Below are positions 16,569 through 24,590 of a stretch of DNA of 64,000 nucleotides, one piece after another. Within the stretch, counting starts at the first letter, position 1, and each line of letters begins with the position of its first letter. Position numbers and translations under genes: made by a program. Below the pieces are notes generated by a model. The model was not told the DNA's origin and did not search any database. It saw only the letters and a program-made list of their open reading frames with translations. Origin of the DNA: JBELHR01 sp049606855 (GTDB lineage: Bacteria > Bacteroidota > Bacteroidia > Flavobacteriales > Flavobacteriaceae); assembly GCA_049606855.1 (NCBI GenBank), contig JBMYVY010000001.1:248001-312000 (forward strand), written 5' to 3'.

Positions 16569-18394
16569 TGAGTAATTTCAAAAGAATAATGAATTATGCC
16601 AGGCCATACACCAAGTATGCCTGGCTTAATGTTTTTAGTAATATCCTTTATGCATTGTTCAATGTGCTTTCCGTTTTGGGGTTTATTCCCGTTTTAGGAA
16701 TCCTGTTTGGACAAGAAAAAAAAGTATATTCTAAGCCTGTATATAACGGAATCTCAGATTTATATTCCTTTCTTGAAGGAAGTTTGAATTATGAAGTGAC
16801 CAAAATTATGCAAGATGAAGGCATCAATTCCGCACTTCTATTTATCTGTATTTTATCTTTTAGTCTATTCTTTTTTAAGAACCTTTTCCGTTATGGTGCG
16901 TCTTTTTTCTTGGCCTACCTTAGAAATGGTGTCATTAAAGATTTAAGAGATGTATTGTATGCAAAAATTGTCAGCCTACCTCTCTCCTATTTCTCGGATC
17001 AAAAAAAAGGAGATATTATGGCAAGAATGACTTCAGATGTTCAAGAAGTTCAAGTTTCTTATTTGAATTCAATTGAAGCTATTGTAAGAGAACCTCTGAC
17101 AATCATTTTGACGCTGGCATCCATGTTTGCGATTAGTGCAAAACTTACCTTATTTGTGTTTATTTTACTTCCGGTTTCGGGAACACTAATTTCTGCAGTT
17201 TCCAAAAAACTGAAGGCCCAGTCACTTTTAGCTCAGCAGGAAACAGGAAATTTTATATCATTCCTAGAGGAGACCCTTGGAGGATTGAGAATTATCAAAG
17301 GGTTTGCCGCTGAAAAACGTTTAGAAAACAAATTCAATGAATCTACTGATCGGTTTTCAAAATTAATGACTAGCGTAATTCACCGAAGGGCACTTGCTTC
17401 TCCAATGAGTGAATTTTTAGGTTCGGCAACAATTATTACAATTTTATGGTTTGGTGGGAAATTGGTTTTGGGTGAAGACTCAGACATGACTCCGCAAGAA
17501 TTTTTCGGTTATATAGGTTTGTTTTATCTCGTCCTAAACCCAGCAAAGGCATTGTCTACGGCATTTTATTCTATACAAAAAGGAAATGCTTCAGCAATGA
17601 GAATATTAGAAGTTTTGGATACGAATAACCCAATTAAAGAAGCTGAAAACCCTGTAGTAAAACACGAATTTAATTCCGCAATAAAATTTGAAAACATCTC
17701 CTTCAAATACGAAGATGATTATGTAATTAAAAGCTTCTCTTTAGATATTAATAAAGGACAGACAGTTGCTCTTGTAGGTCAGTCAGGAAGCGGGAAATCA
17801 ACCCTGGCAAATCTAATTACTAGATTCTACGATGTCTCTAAGGGAGCGATTTCCATAGATAAAGTAAATATCAAAGATTTAGAGACCAAATCTTTAAGAA
17901 GTTTAATGGGTATAGTTACTCAAGATTCTATTTTATTTAATGACACCGTTGCAAACAACATATCTTTAGGGAAACCCGATGCAAGTTTTGAAGAAATTCA
18001 AGAGGCGGCAAAAATTGCCAATGCCCATGACTTCATTATGGAGCTACCTGATGGTTATCATACCAATGTGGGTGATGGAGGAAACAAATTATCAGGAGGA
18101 CAGAAACAACGTCTATCCATTGCACGGGCTGTACTGATAAATCCTCCAATCATGATTCTTGATGAAGCGACTTCAGCTTTAGATACGGAGAGTGAAAATT
18201 TAGTACAACAAGCACTCGATAACATGATGTTCCATAGGACCTCTTTGGTTATTGCGCATAGATTATCAACAATTCAAAAAGCCGATCTCATTGTAGTGAT
18301 GCACAAAGGAGAAATTGTTGAACAAGGGAAACACGACGATCTTATCGCTTTAGAAGGAGAGTATTACAAACTTGTAAATATGCAATCTTTATAA
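16568..18394 (+). CDS. MsbA-like ABC transporter, permease fused to ATPase
   Basis: A 608-residue half-transporter acting as a homodimer in the inner membrane. Six membrane helices occupy about residues 15-330, and the ATPase domain follows from about 365 with Walker A GQSGSGKST, signature LSGGQKQRLS, Walker B MILDEATSALD and H-loop AHRLST. The first periplasmic loop is long (about residues 48-88), seen in Bacteroidota members. MsbA flips lipid A core; assignment here rests on overall type and on a genome region rich in lipopolysaccharide genes, so a general lipid or drug exporter remains possible. It is coupled to the mutase gene and converges on the CCA enzyme with a 6-base overlap. Confidence 0.88.
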   Translation: MSNFKRIMNYARPYTKYAWLNVFSNILYALFNVLSVLGFIPVLGILFGQEKKVYSKPVYNGISDLYSFLEGSLNYEVTKIMQDEGINSALLFICILSFSLFFFKNLFRYGASFFLAYLRNGVIKDLRDVLYAKIVSLPLSYFSDQKKGDIMARMTSDVQEVQVSYLNSIEAIVREPLTIILTLASMFAISAKLTLFVFILLPVSGTLISAVSKKLKAQSLLAQQETGNFISFLEETLGGLRIIKGFAAEKRLENKFNESTDRFSKLMTSVIHRRALASPMSEFLGSATIITILWFGGKLVLGEDSDMTPQEFFGYIGLFYLVLNPAKALSTAFYSIQKGNASAMRILEVLDTNNPIKEAENPVVKHEFNSAIKFENISFKYEDDYVIKSFSLDINKGQTVALVGQSGSGKSTLANLITRFYDVSKGAISIDKVNIKDLETKSLRSLMGIVTQDSILFNDTVANNISLGKPDASFEEIQEAAKIANAHDFIMELPDGYHTNVGDGGNKLSGGQKQRLSIARAVLINPPIMILDEATSALDTESENLVQQALDNMMFHRTSLVIAHRLSTIQKADLIVVMHKGEIVEQGKHDDLIALEGEYYKLVNMQSL

Positions 18395-19792
18395 TTTAGT
18401 CTGGAGGCCTAGCTTTTGGCCTTCAGCATACATTAAATCTTTTGCAGACTCAATATCATTGGGAATAAGTCCCTCAAGAATAGCTTCTTTGATGCGTTCT
18501 TTAATAATTCCTATTTCCGGTCCTGGCTTGAGTTCAAAACTTTCCATGATCATTTCTCCGGTCACAGGGGGTTGAAAATTTCTTACACGATCTCGCTCCT
18601 CAATTTCTTTAAGTTTATCACGGACTACTTTGAAGTTATTGTGATACCTTTTAAATTTTACAGGGTTCTTCGTCGTGATATCCGCTTCACAAAGTTTCAT
18701 TAAGTCTTCTACATCATCCCCAGCATCAAAAATCAATCTTCTAACGGCAGAATCAGTAACATTCTGAGCCAAAACTATAGGCCTAGAACTTAAAAAAACC
18801 ATTTTCTGTACAAACTTCATCTTTTGATTTAAAGGCATTTTCAAACGCTTAAAAAGCTTGTAAACCATTTTTGAACCAACAAATTCATGAGCGTGAAAGG
18901 TCCATCCTGTTCCTTTTACAAATTTCTTAGTAGGTGCTTTACCTATATCGTGCAAAAGAGCAGCCCATCTCAACCATAAATCATCTGTGGTCTGAGCAAT
19001 ATTATCAACTACCTCTAAACTGTGATAAAAATTATTCTTATGGCTTTGGCCTTCAATATCTTCAACTAAATCCAAGGCTGTTAATTCCGGGAGAATGTAT
19101 TCCAGTAAACCTGTATTATATAGCAGAACAAAACCAATCGAAGGTTTTTCAGAACTCAAAATTTTGTTCAGCTCTTCAACAATTCTCTCCTGAGTAATGA
19201 TCTCTATTCTATGGGCATATTTTTTAATTGCAGCAAGAGAAGATTCTTCAATGGTGAAATTCAACTGACACGCAAAACGAATAGCTCTCATCATCCTAAG
19301 AGGATCATCGTTATAAGTAACCTCAGGATCTAATGGGGTTCTAATAATTCTATTTTCTAAATCCTCCACTCCATTGAAAGGATCAATCAAAGATCCGTAG
19401 TCCCGCTCATTTAGACTTACTGCAAGTGCGTTAATGGTAAAATCTCTACGATTCTGATCATCTTCAAGTGTGCCAGGACTAACCGAAGGATTTCTACTAT
19501 CTTCAGAATAAGACTCTTTACGAGCACCAACAAACTCCAGTTCTAAATCACCTGATTTAAGCATGGCGGTACCGTAAGTTTTAAAAACCTTAACCTTAGT
19601 CTTATTTTTTAATTGCGTTGAAAGGGTTTGAGCAAGCTTAATTCCATCCCCAACAGTGACGATATCAATATCTTTTGCTTTTCCTCTATTTAACAAGGCG
19701 TCACGAACAAACCCGCCAATAACATATGTTGGAGTTCCAGTGCTAATTGCTGCATTTGCAATCTCTTTAAATATAGGGTGCTCAATAATCAT
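18389..19792 (-). CDS. CCA-adding tRNA nucleotidyltransferase with HD domain
   Basis: A 467-residue enzyme that builds or repairs the 3' CCA end of tRNAs. The N-terminal class II nucleotidyltransferase head has GGFVRDALLNRG and the metal ligands in KDIDIVTVG; RRDFTINALA and RMMRAIRFA are the nucleotide-recognition motifs. A C-terminal HD domain carries LLHDIGKAPT. The ATG at 19792, one base after the tsaC stop, is preferred to a GTG at 19801 that lies inside tsaC. The two genes are therefore tightly coupled and both serve tRNA maturation. Confidence 0.94.
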   Translation of the reverse strand: MIIEHPIFKEIANAAISTGTPTYVIGGFVRDALLNRGKAKDIDIVTVGDGIKLAQTLSTQLKNKTKVKVFKTYGTAMLKSGDLELEFVGARKESYSEDSRNPSVSPGTLEDDQNRRDFTINALAVSLNERDYGSLIDPFNGVEDLENRIIRTPLDPEVTYNDDPLRMMRAIRFACQLNFTIEESSLAAIKKYAHRIEIITQERIVEELNKILSSEKPSIGFVLLYNTGLLEYILPELTALDLVEDIEGQSHKNNFYHSLEVVDNIAQTTDDLWLRWAALLHDIGKAPTKKFVKGTGWTFHAHEFVGSKMVYKLFKRLKMPLNQKMKFVQKMVFLSSRPIVLAQNVTDSAVRRLIFDAGDDVEDLMKLCEADITTKNPVKFKRYHNNFKVVRDKLKEIEERDRVRNFQPPVTGEMIMESFELKPGPEIGIIKERIKEAILEGLIPNDIESAKDLMYAEGQKLGLQTKL

Positions 19793-19793
19793 T

Positions 19794-20351
19794 CTATTCA
19801 CGTATCACTTCAATCTGTCCATCCTCTAAAAGACGAATTATTTTACTGGATTGAGTATTAATTTCTTCGAGGCGCAAATTTACTATATAATTCACCTTAT
19901 CCAAAACTAAAGGACTTATTTCTTTATAACAAGTCGGAGTCGGCTCCCCACTTATATTTGCTGAAGTGGAAACAATAGGGCTGCCAAACTTTTCAATCAA
20001 TTCTTTACAGAAGTCATCCTGAACAATTCGAATTGCAACACTACCATCCTGGGCAATAACATTTGATGCTAAATTTTTGGCTTTGGGATAAATAACTGAA
20101 ATTGGTCGGTTGCTTTTAGAGAGAATTTCGTCTAATTGTTTAGGTATTTTCTCTACATATTGATTCAACATGTTCAAATCACTAACCAGTACAATCAAAC
20201 TTTTAGAACTCGCTCTATTTTTGATTTTATAGATTTGTGAAACCGCATCAATATCTTGAGCATCACAACCTAAACCCCATACAGTATCTGTGGGATAACA
20301 AATACTTCCTCCTGATTTTAGAACTTCTAAGGTTTCTGCTATTATATTCAT
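19794..20351 (-). CDS. tsaC: L-threonylcarbamoyladenylate synthase (TsaC/Sua5/YrdC)
   Basis: A 185-residue enzyme making threonylcarbamoyl-AMP from threonine, bicarbonate and ATP for the t6A37 tRNA modification. The YrdC signature is present: GGSICYPTDTVWGLGCDA near the N-terminus, KNRASSKSLIVLVSD, and SPIVSTSANISGEPT. It lacks the extra Sua5 C-terminal domain, so it is the short TsaC form. The ATG at 20351 is used; the longer frame to 20369 would begin inside its promoter box. TsaE of the same pathway is encoded at 55.7 kb. Confidence 0.94.
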   Translation of the reverse strand: MNIIAETLEVLKSGGSICYPTDTVWGLGCDAQDIDAVSQIYKIKNRASSKSLIVLVSDLNMLNQYVEKIPKQLDEILSKSNRPISVIYPKAKNLASNVIAQDGSVAIRIVQDDFCKELIEKFGSPIVSTSANISGEPTPTCYKEISPLVLDKVNYIVNLRLEEINTQSSKIIRLLEDGQIEVIRE

Positions 20352-20359
20352 TAAATTTG
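20352..20359 (+). promoter_or_regulatory. TAnnTTTG promoter of ruvX
   Basis: The plus strand reads TAAATTTG followed by CTTTGC, 21 bases before the ruvX ATG at 20381. Confidence 0.6.
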
Positions 20360-20366
20360 CTTTGCA

Positions 20367-20374
20367 CAAATGTA
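20367..20374 (-). promoter_or_regulatory. TAnnTTTG promoter of tsaC-cca
   Basis: The minus strand reads TACATTTG followed by TGC, 15 bases before the tsaC ATG at 20351. The two divergent -7 boxes face each other with only 7 bases between them. Confidence 0.6.
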
Positions 20375-20380
20375 CGAATT

Positions 20381-20791
20381 ATGGGAAAAATTATGGCTTT
20401 TGATTATGGTTTGAAAAGATGCGGGGTAGCCGTAACTGACGAATTAAGAATCATAGCTTCAGGTTTGAAAACAGTGGAGAGTAAAAAGGTATTCAGTTTT
20501 CTCCATGAATATCTCAAATCCGATTCTGTGGATGTTTTTGTAGTTGGACTTCCTACACAAATGGATGGTAGCCCATCTGAATCTACCCATTTAATTGAAC
20601 ATTTTGTTTCCACCTTGAAATCCACCTATCCAAAAATCCCGGTAGAGCGAGTTGATGAGCGTTTCACTTCAAAAATGGCCTTTGATTCGATGATTCAAGG
20701 AGGTTTAGGTAAAAAGAAACGTCAAAACAAAGCATTGGTCGATGAAATTAGTGCTACTTTGATTCTTCAAAATTATATGGCGAGTCTCTAA
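20381..20791 (+). CDS. ruvX: RuvX/YqgF-family Holliday-junction resolvase-like nuclease
   Basis: A 136-residue RNase H-fold protein. The first catalytic Asp lies in IMAFDYGLKRCGVAV, a Glu-containing strand in PVERVDERFTS, and the third acidic position in LVDEISATLILQ. Length is exactly that of YqgF. In E. coli the protein takes part in pre-16S rRNA end processing, and a Holliday-junction role has also been proposed. The ATG at 20381 is the start; the open frame continues 48 codons upstream through the divergent promoters and tsaC, which is a shadow. Confidence 0.93.
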   Translation: MGKIMAFDYGLKRCGVAVTDELRIIASGLKTVESKKVFSFLHEYLKSDSVDVFVVGLPTQMDGSPSESTHLIEHFVSTLKSTYPKIPVERVDERFTSKMAFDSMIQGGLGKKKRQNKALVDEISATLILQNYMASL

Positions 20792-20798
20792 AAAAGTG

Positions 20799-20806
20799 TA
20801 CTTTTG
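20799..20806 (+). promoter_or_regulatory. TAnnTTTG promoter of def
   Basis: TACTTTTG followed by CTGC, 17 bases before the def start. Confidence 0.6.
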
Positions 20807-20823
20807 CTGCAAAATTTAACGAT

Positions 20824-21411
20824 ATGATTTTACCCATAGTAGCATATGGAGATCCTATTTTAAGAAAAATGGGCGCTGATATTACACCGGATTACCCCGG
20901 TTTAAAAGAATTGATAGACAATATGTTTGAGACCATGTACAATGCACATGGTGTTGGACTTGCTGCACAACAAATTGGTAAAGACATACGCTTATTTATT
21001 GTTGATGCTTCTCCGTTTGCAGAAGATGAGGAACTTAGTGTCGAGGAAAAAACACAACTTAAAGATTTTAAGAAAGTTTTCATAAACGCTCAAATTATTG
21101 AAGAATATGGCGATGATTGGGCTTTTTCAGAAGGTTGCTTGAGTATTCCTGGTGTCAATGAAGATGTCTTCCGAGCAGAAGAAATCAAAGTTTCTTATTT
21201 GAACGAAAATTTTGAGAAGAAAGAAGAAATCCTTAGTGGTTTGGCTGCGCGAGTGTTTCAACACGAATATGACCATATTGATGGAATTTTATTCACCGAC
21301 CACTTATCTGGGTTAAAAAAGAGATTAATTAAGAAGAAATTAGAAAATATAACAAAAGGAAATGCGAATGCAGATTACCGCATGAGATTTCCAAAAGCAA
21401 AAAGAAAATAA
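20824..21411 (+). CDS. def: Peptide deformylase
   Basis: A 195-residue metalloenzyme that removes the N-formyl group from nascent proteins. All three family motifs are present: GVGLAAQQIG (motif 1), EGCLSIPG with the metal Cys (motif 2) and HEYDHIDG with the two His and catalytic Glu (motif 3). Size and the insertion between motifs 1 and 2 fit Bacteroidota enzymes. It opens a run with DUF5606 and mazG, each separated by zero to one base, indicating one operon. Confidence 0.97.
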   Translation: MILPIVAYGDPILRKMGADITPDYPGLKELIDNMFETMYNAHGVGLAAQQIGKDIRLFIVDASPFAEDEELSVEEKTQLKDFKKVFINAQIIEEYGDDWAFSEGCLSIPGVNEDVFRAEEIKVSYLNENFEKKEEILSGLAARVFQHEYDHIDGILFTDHLSGLKKRLIKKKLENITKGNANADYRMRFPKAKRK

Positions 21412-21412
21412 T

Positions 21413-21829
21413 ATGGCATTAGATAAAATTATTGCAGTTACTGGTAAGCCAGGTTTATATGAAATTAAAGCACAATCAAAAGGTGGATTTATTGTGGAGT
21501 CTTTAGTTGACAAAAAAAGATTTCCAATTACTGCTACACATAACGTTAGTGTTTTAAATGACATCGCGATTTACACATGGAATGAAGAAGTTCCGCTAAG
21601 AGATGTGCTTACTACTATTTTTGAAAAAAACGAAGGTAAAAATTCAATTAGTCATAAATCTTCAAATAAAGAATTGATGGCCTTTTTTGCAGAAATTCTT
21701 CCAGAGTATGATACAGAACGTGTATATGCTTCGAATATCAAAAAAGTAGTTCAATGGTATAACCTGCTTGTTGATAATGAATTTGACTTTGCAAGTCTTA
21801 AAGAAGAAGAGAAAGAAGAAAACGCTTAA
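21413..21829 (+). CDS. DUF5606 domain protein
   Basis: A 138-residue soluble protein starting one base after def. It opens with DKIIAVTGKPGLYEIKAQSK, a small beta-rich SH3/Tudor-like head, and a helical rest ending in a Glu/Lys-rich acidic tail (LKEEEKEENA). This matches DUF5606, known in Bacteroidota between def and mazG. No catalytic motif is visible and no function is established. Its last base overlaps the mazG start. Confidence 0.83.
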   Translation: MALDKIIAVTGKPGLYEIKAQSKGGFIVESLVDKKRFPITATHNVSVLNDIAIYTWNEEVPLRDVLTTIFEKNEGKNSISHKSSNKELMAFFAEILPEYDTERVYASNIKKVVQWYNLLVDNEFDFASLKEEEKEENA

Positions 21830-22614
21830 TGTCTGTTAAAAGGGACAAATCAAATGAAATCGCTGCTATTGAGCGTTTACTGCACATCATGGATGAGCTC
21901 AGAGAGCAATGCCCATGGGATAAAAAGCAAACTTTTGAGAGTTTAAGACATTTAACCATTGAGGAGACTTATGAACTGGCAGATGCCATTTTAGATGATG
22001 ACAAGGTTGAAATAAACAACGAGCTCGGTGACCTTTTACTGCATATTGTATTTTATGCTCGAATTGGATCAGAAACTGGAGATTTCAATTTATCTACCAT
22101 AGCAAATGACATTTGTGATAAATTGATTAGTCGTCATCCGCATATTTATGGGGATGTAGCGGTTGAAAATGAAGAGGACGTCAAGAGAAATTGGGAAAAC
22201 TTAAAGCTCAAAGAGGGACGTAAATCTGTATTTTCAGGGGTTCCTAAGTCCTTACCTGCTCTTGTAAAATCAGGTCGGATTCAAGACAAAGCCGCTGGTG
22301 TCGGATTTGATTGGGATGATCGTTTACAAGTCCTTGATAAAGTTCGTGAAGAACTCGATGAATTAGAAGTTGAAATAAAAAACGGTAACCAAAACCTGAT
22401 CGAAGCTGAATTTGGTGATGTCTTATTTTCTCTAGTCAATTATGCACGATTTATTAAGGTTAATCCCGAAACAGCCTTGGAGCGAACAAATAAAAAGTTT
22501 ATCAAGCGGTTTCAATTAATGGAAGGCTTGATGAAAGAAGAAAATAAGAGTTTCGAGATGATGAACCTCGAGCAAATGGATTATTTTTGGGAAAAAGCTA
22601 AAAAACTCGAATAA
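21829..22614 (+). CDS. mazG: Nucleoside triphosphate pyrophosphohydrolase MazG
   Basis: A 261-residue enzyme hydrolysing (d)NTPs to monophosphate and pyrophosphate. It has two MazG-type helical repeats: the N-terminal one with CPWDKKQTFESLRHLTIEE (metal-binding EExxE in EETYEL and ELGDLLLH) and a C-terminal one with ELDELEVEI and EAEFGDVLFSLVN. The length fits the full two-domain form known from E. coli. Houses clean nucleotide pools; in E. coli it also affects (p)ppGpp. Ends at a symmetrical terminator shared with the converging nagB gene. Confidence 0.95.
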   Translation: MSVKRDKSNEIAAIERLLHIMDELREQCPWDKKQTFESLRHLTIEETYELADAILDDDKVEINNELGDLLLHIVFYARIGSETGDFNLSTIANDICDKLISRHPHIYGDVAVENEEDVKRNWENLKLKEGRKSVFSGVPKSLPALVKSGRIQDKAAGVGFDWDDRLQVLDKVREELDELEVEIKNGNQNLIEAEFGDVLFSLVNYARFIKVNPETALERTNKKFIKRFQLMEGLMKEENKSFEMMNLEQMDYFWEKAKKLE

Positions 22615-22650
22615 AAAAAGCGCTTGAATTTAAATTCAAGCGCTTTTTTT
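22613..22650. terminator. Perfect 38-bp palindrome, bidirectional terminator
   Basis: The sequence is an exact inverted repeat of itself: seven A, GCGCTTGAATTT, its complement, then seven T. It begins within the mazG stop codon and ends 7 bases before the nagB stop, so it can terminate both converging genes. Confidence 0.92.
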
Positions 22651-22657
22651 ATTGGAC

Positions 22658-24583
22658 TTAATAGTGATATCTAACAAATGCTTCCATCGCCGCATATCTA
22701 GCCAAACCTAATTGGTCATAATAATCTGCAGTCTCTTGATTTCGTTCTTCTGCACGTTGCCAAAACTCTCTTGTATCAGAGCCTTGGAATACAACACCAT
22801 CTTTTTGAGATTGATGTTTAAAAATACTGTGACGTTTTTGCAACACTTGACTGGGGCTCATTGGAACTGCCATTTCAATTTCTTCAACAGCCCACTCTTG
22901 CCATGCTCCTCGGTATAACCATACCCAACAATCTTTCATAAAAGACTCTGCTTTCAGCTGTTCCAATGAAGCAAATATTCCGTCTAGACAAACCTTATGA
23001 GTTCCATGGGGATCAGCAAGATCTCCTGCAGCATAGATTTGATGTGGTTTAATAATTGCAATTAAATCATTTATTAAATTAATATCTGTTTGACTAATAG
23101 GTTTCTTTTCAATGGCTCCTGTTTCATAGAAAGGTAAATCCATAAAATGAATGTGCTCATTATCAATTCCCACATAATGACAAGCAGCCTTAGCTTCACT
23201 TCTACGAATGAGTCCTTTAATGCTTCTGACCTCTTCAATATCAATATCAGATGACTTCTTCTTATCAATGAAATTGATTGACTTTTGATAAATTTCTGTA
23301 GTTTCTTTATTCCCTAAATTAAAATTATTATTGAAATCACTAACAAAATCTGCAAACCTAAGAGCTTCATCATCAGAAACGGCAATATTTCCAGAAGTCA
23401 TATAGGCCACATGTACCTCATGTCCTTGGTCAACTAAACGCTGAAAGGTTCCCCCCATTGAAATAACATCATCATCCGGGTGTGGACTAAAGATTAATAC
23501 ACGCTTGCGCTCGGGCTTCGCTCGTTCAGGTCGCCTGGAGTCATCGGCATTAGGTTTTCCGCCTGGCCAACCCGTTATGGTATTCTGTAAATCATTAAAA
23601 ATTTTAATATTCAAATCATAAGCATCTCCCTCGTGGATGAGCAAATCACTCATCCCATGTTCTATATAATCCGCTTCTGTAAGGGTCAAAACCGCTTTAT
23701 TTAAATCCAGCGCCAATCCTACTACAGCCTTTTTAATCAATTGATCTGTCCAAGAAACATCCCCAACTAACCATGGCTTCTTGATACGTGTTAGCAAACT
23801 TGAAGCGGCTTTGTCTACTACAAAAATTGCATTATCATGTTCTTGTAAAAATGATGCTGGAACTTGATTAGTTACGGGCCCTTCAATAGATCTATTGATA
23901 ATCTCAGCCTTGTTCGGTCCCCACGCCATTAAAATAACCTGCTTAGCTTCCATAATTTTTTTAACTCCAAGAGTTATGGCTGTCTTGGGAGTATTATTTA
24001 AGCCCAAAAATTCACTACTTGCATTCACTCTTGTAATATGGTCAAGTGCCACCAATCTAGTTTTTGAGTTTACTAAAGATCCAGACTCATTAAACCCTAT
24101 ATGACCGTTTGATCCAATTCCCAAGATTTGCAGGTCTATCCCCCCTAACGCTTCAATTTTGTCTTCATAAGCATCGCAATAGGCCTGAATATCTTTTTTC
24201 TTCAAAGTTCCATCTGGAATATGAATATTCTCTTCTAAAATATCGATTTGATCAAATAATAATTCTTTCATGAATCTTACATAGGAGTGCACTGACTCAG
24301 GCTCCATTGGGTAATATTCATCCAAATTAAATGAAATGACATTTTGAAAACTCAAACCTTCCTCCTTATGAAGCCTTACTAACTCTGCATACAGTCCTTT
24401 TGGTGTTGATCCGGTGGCTAGCCCAAGAACACACATTTGGTTTTGTTCTTGTTTAGAGCGGATCAGTTTAGCAATCGCACTTGCAACCTCTTTAGAGGCA
24501 TCATAAGAATTTTCAAAAACTAGAGAAGGAGCATTTTCAAATCTCTTCTCAAATCCGGTAGCTTTATCGTAAATACTTAGCAT
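22658..24583 (-). CDS. nagB: Glucosamine-6-phosphate deaminase fused to a PIG-L-type deacetylase domain
   Basis: A 641-residue two-domain protein. Residues ~1-265 are a NagB-type isomerase/deaminase: GLATGSTPKGLYAELVRLH, FNLDEYYPM, and GIGSNGHIGFNESGS. After a linker, residues ~360-641 are a PIG-L/LmbE metal-dependent N-deacetylase with the zinc motif PHPDDDVISMGGT and the later DPHGTHKVC. NagB converts glucosamine-6-phosphate to fructose-6-phosphate and ammonia; the second domain suggests removal of an acetyl group from an amino sugar or a related substrate. The fusion is known in Bacteroidota. It lies 7 bases downstream of the symporter gene and forms its operon partner. Confidence 0.93.
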   Translation of the reverse strand: MLSIYDKATGFEKRFENAPSLVFENSYDASKEVASAIAKLIRSKQEQNQMCVLGLATGSTPKGLYAELVRLHKEEGLSFQNVISFNLDEYYPMEPESVHSYVRFMKELLFDQIDILEENIHIPDGTLKKKDIQAYCDAYEDKIEALGGIDLQILGIGSNGHIGFNESGSLVNSKTRLVALDHITRVNASSEFLGLNNTPKTAITLGVKKIMEAKQVILMAWGPNKAEIINRSIEGPVTNQVPASFLQEHDNAIFVVDKAASSLLTRIKKPWLVGDVSWTDQLIKKAVVGLALDLNKAVLTLTEADYIEHGMSDLLIHEGDAYDLNIKIFNDLQNTITGWPGGKPNADDSRRPERAKPERKRVLIFSPHPDDDVISMGGTFQRLVDQGHEVHVAYMTSGNIAVSDDEALRFADFVSDFNNNFNLGNKETTEIYQKSINFIDKKKSSDIDIEEVRSIKGLIRRSEAKAACHYVGIDNEHIHFMDLPFYETGAIEKKPISQTDINLINDLIAIIKPHQIYAAGDLADPHGTHKVCLDGIFASLEQLKAESFMKDCWVWLYRGAWQEWAVEEIEMAVPMSPSQVLQKRHSIFKHQSQKDGVVFQGSDTREFWQRAEERNQETADYYDQLGLARYAAMEAFVRYHY

Positions 24584-24590
24584 AATAATA

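Noticed and set aside
13861..18394. A polysaccharide or capsule biosynthesis island
   Set aside because: Only one glycosyltransferase, a mutase and an ABC exporter are present; there is no polymerase, flippase or sugar-modifying set, and the exporter type fits lipid A or lipid export equally well.
18934..19197. An 87-codon plus-strand frame within the CCA-enzyme gene
   Set aside because: Antisense shadow with no ribosome-binding or promoter signal.
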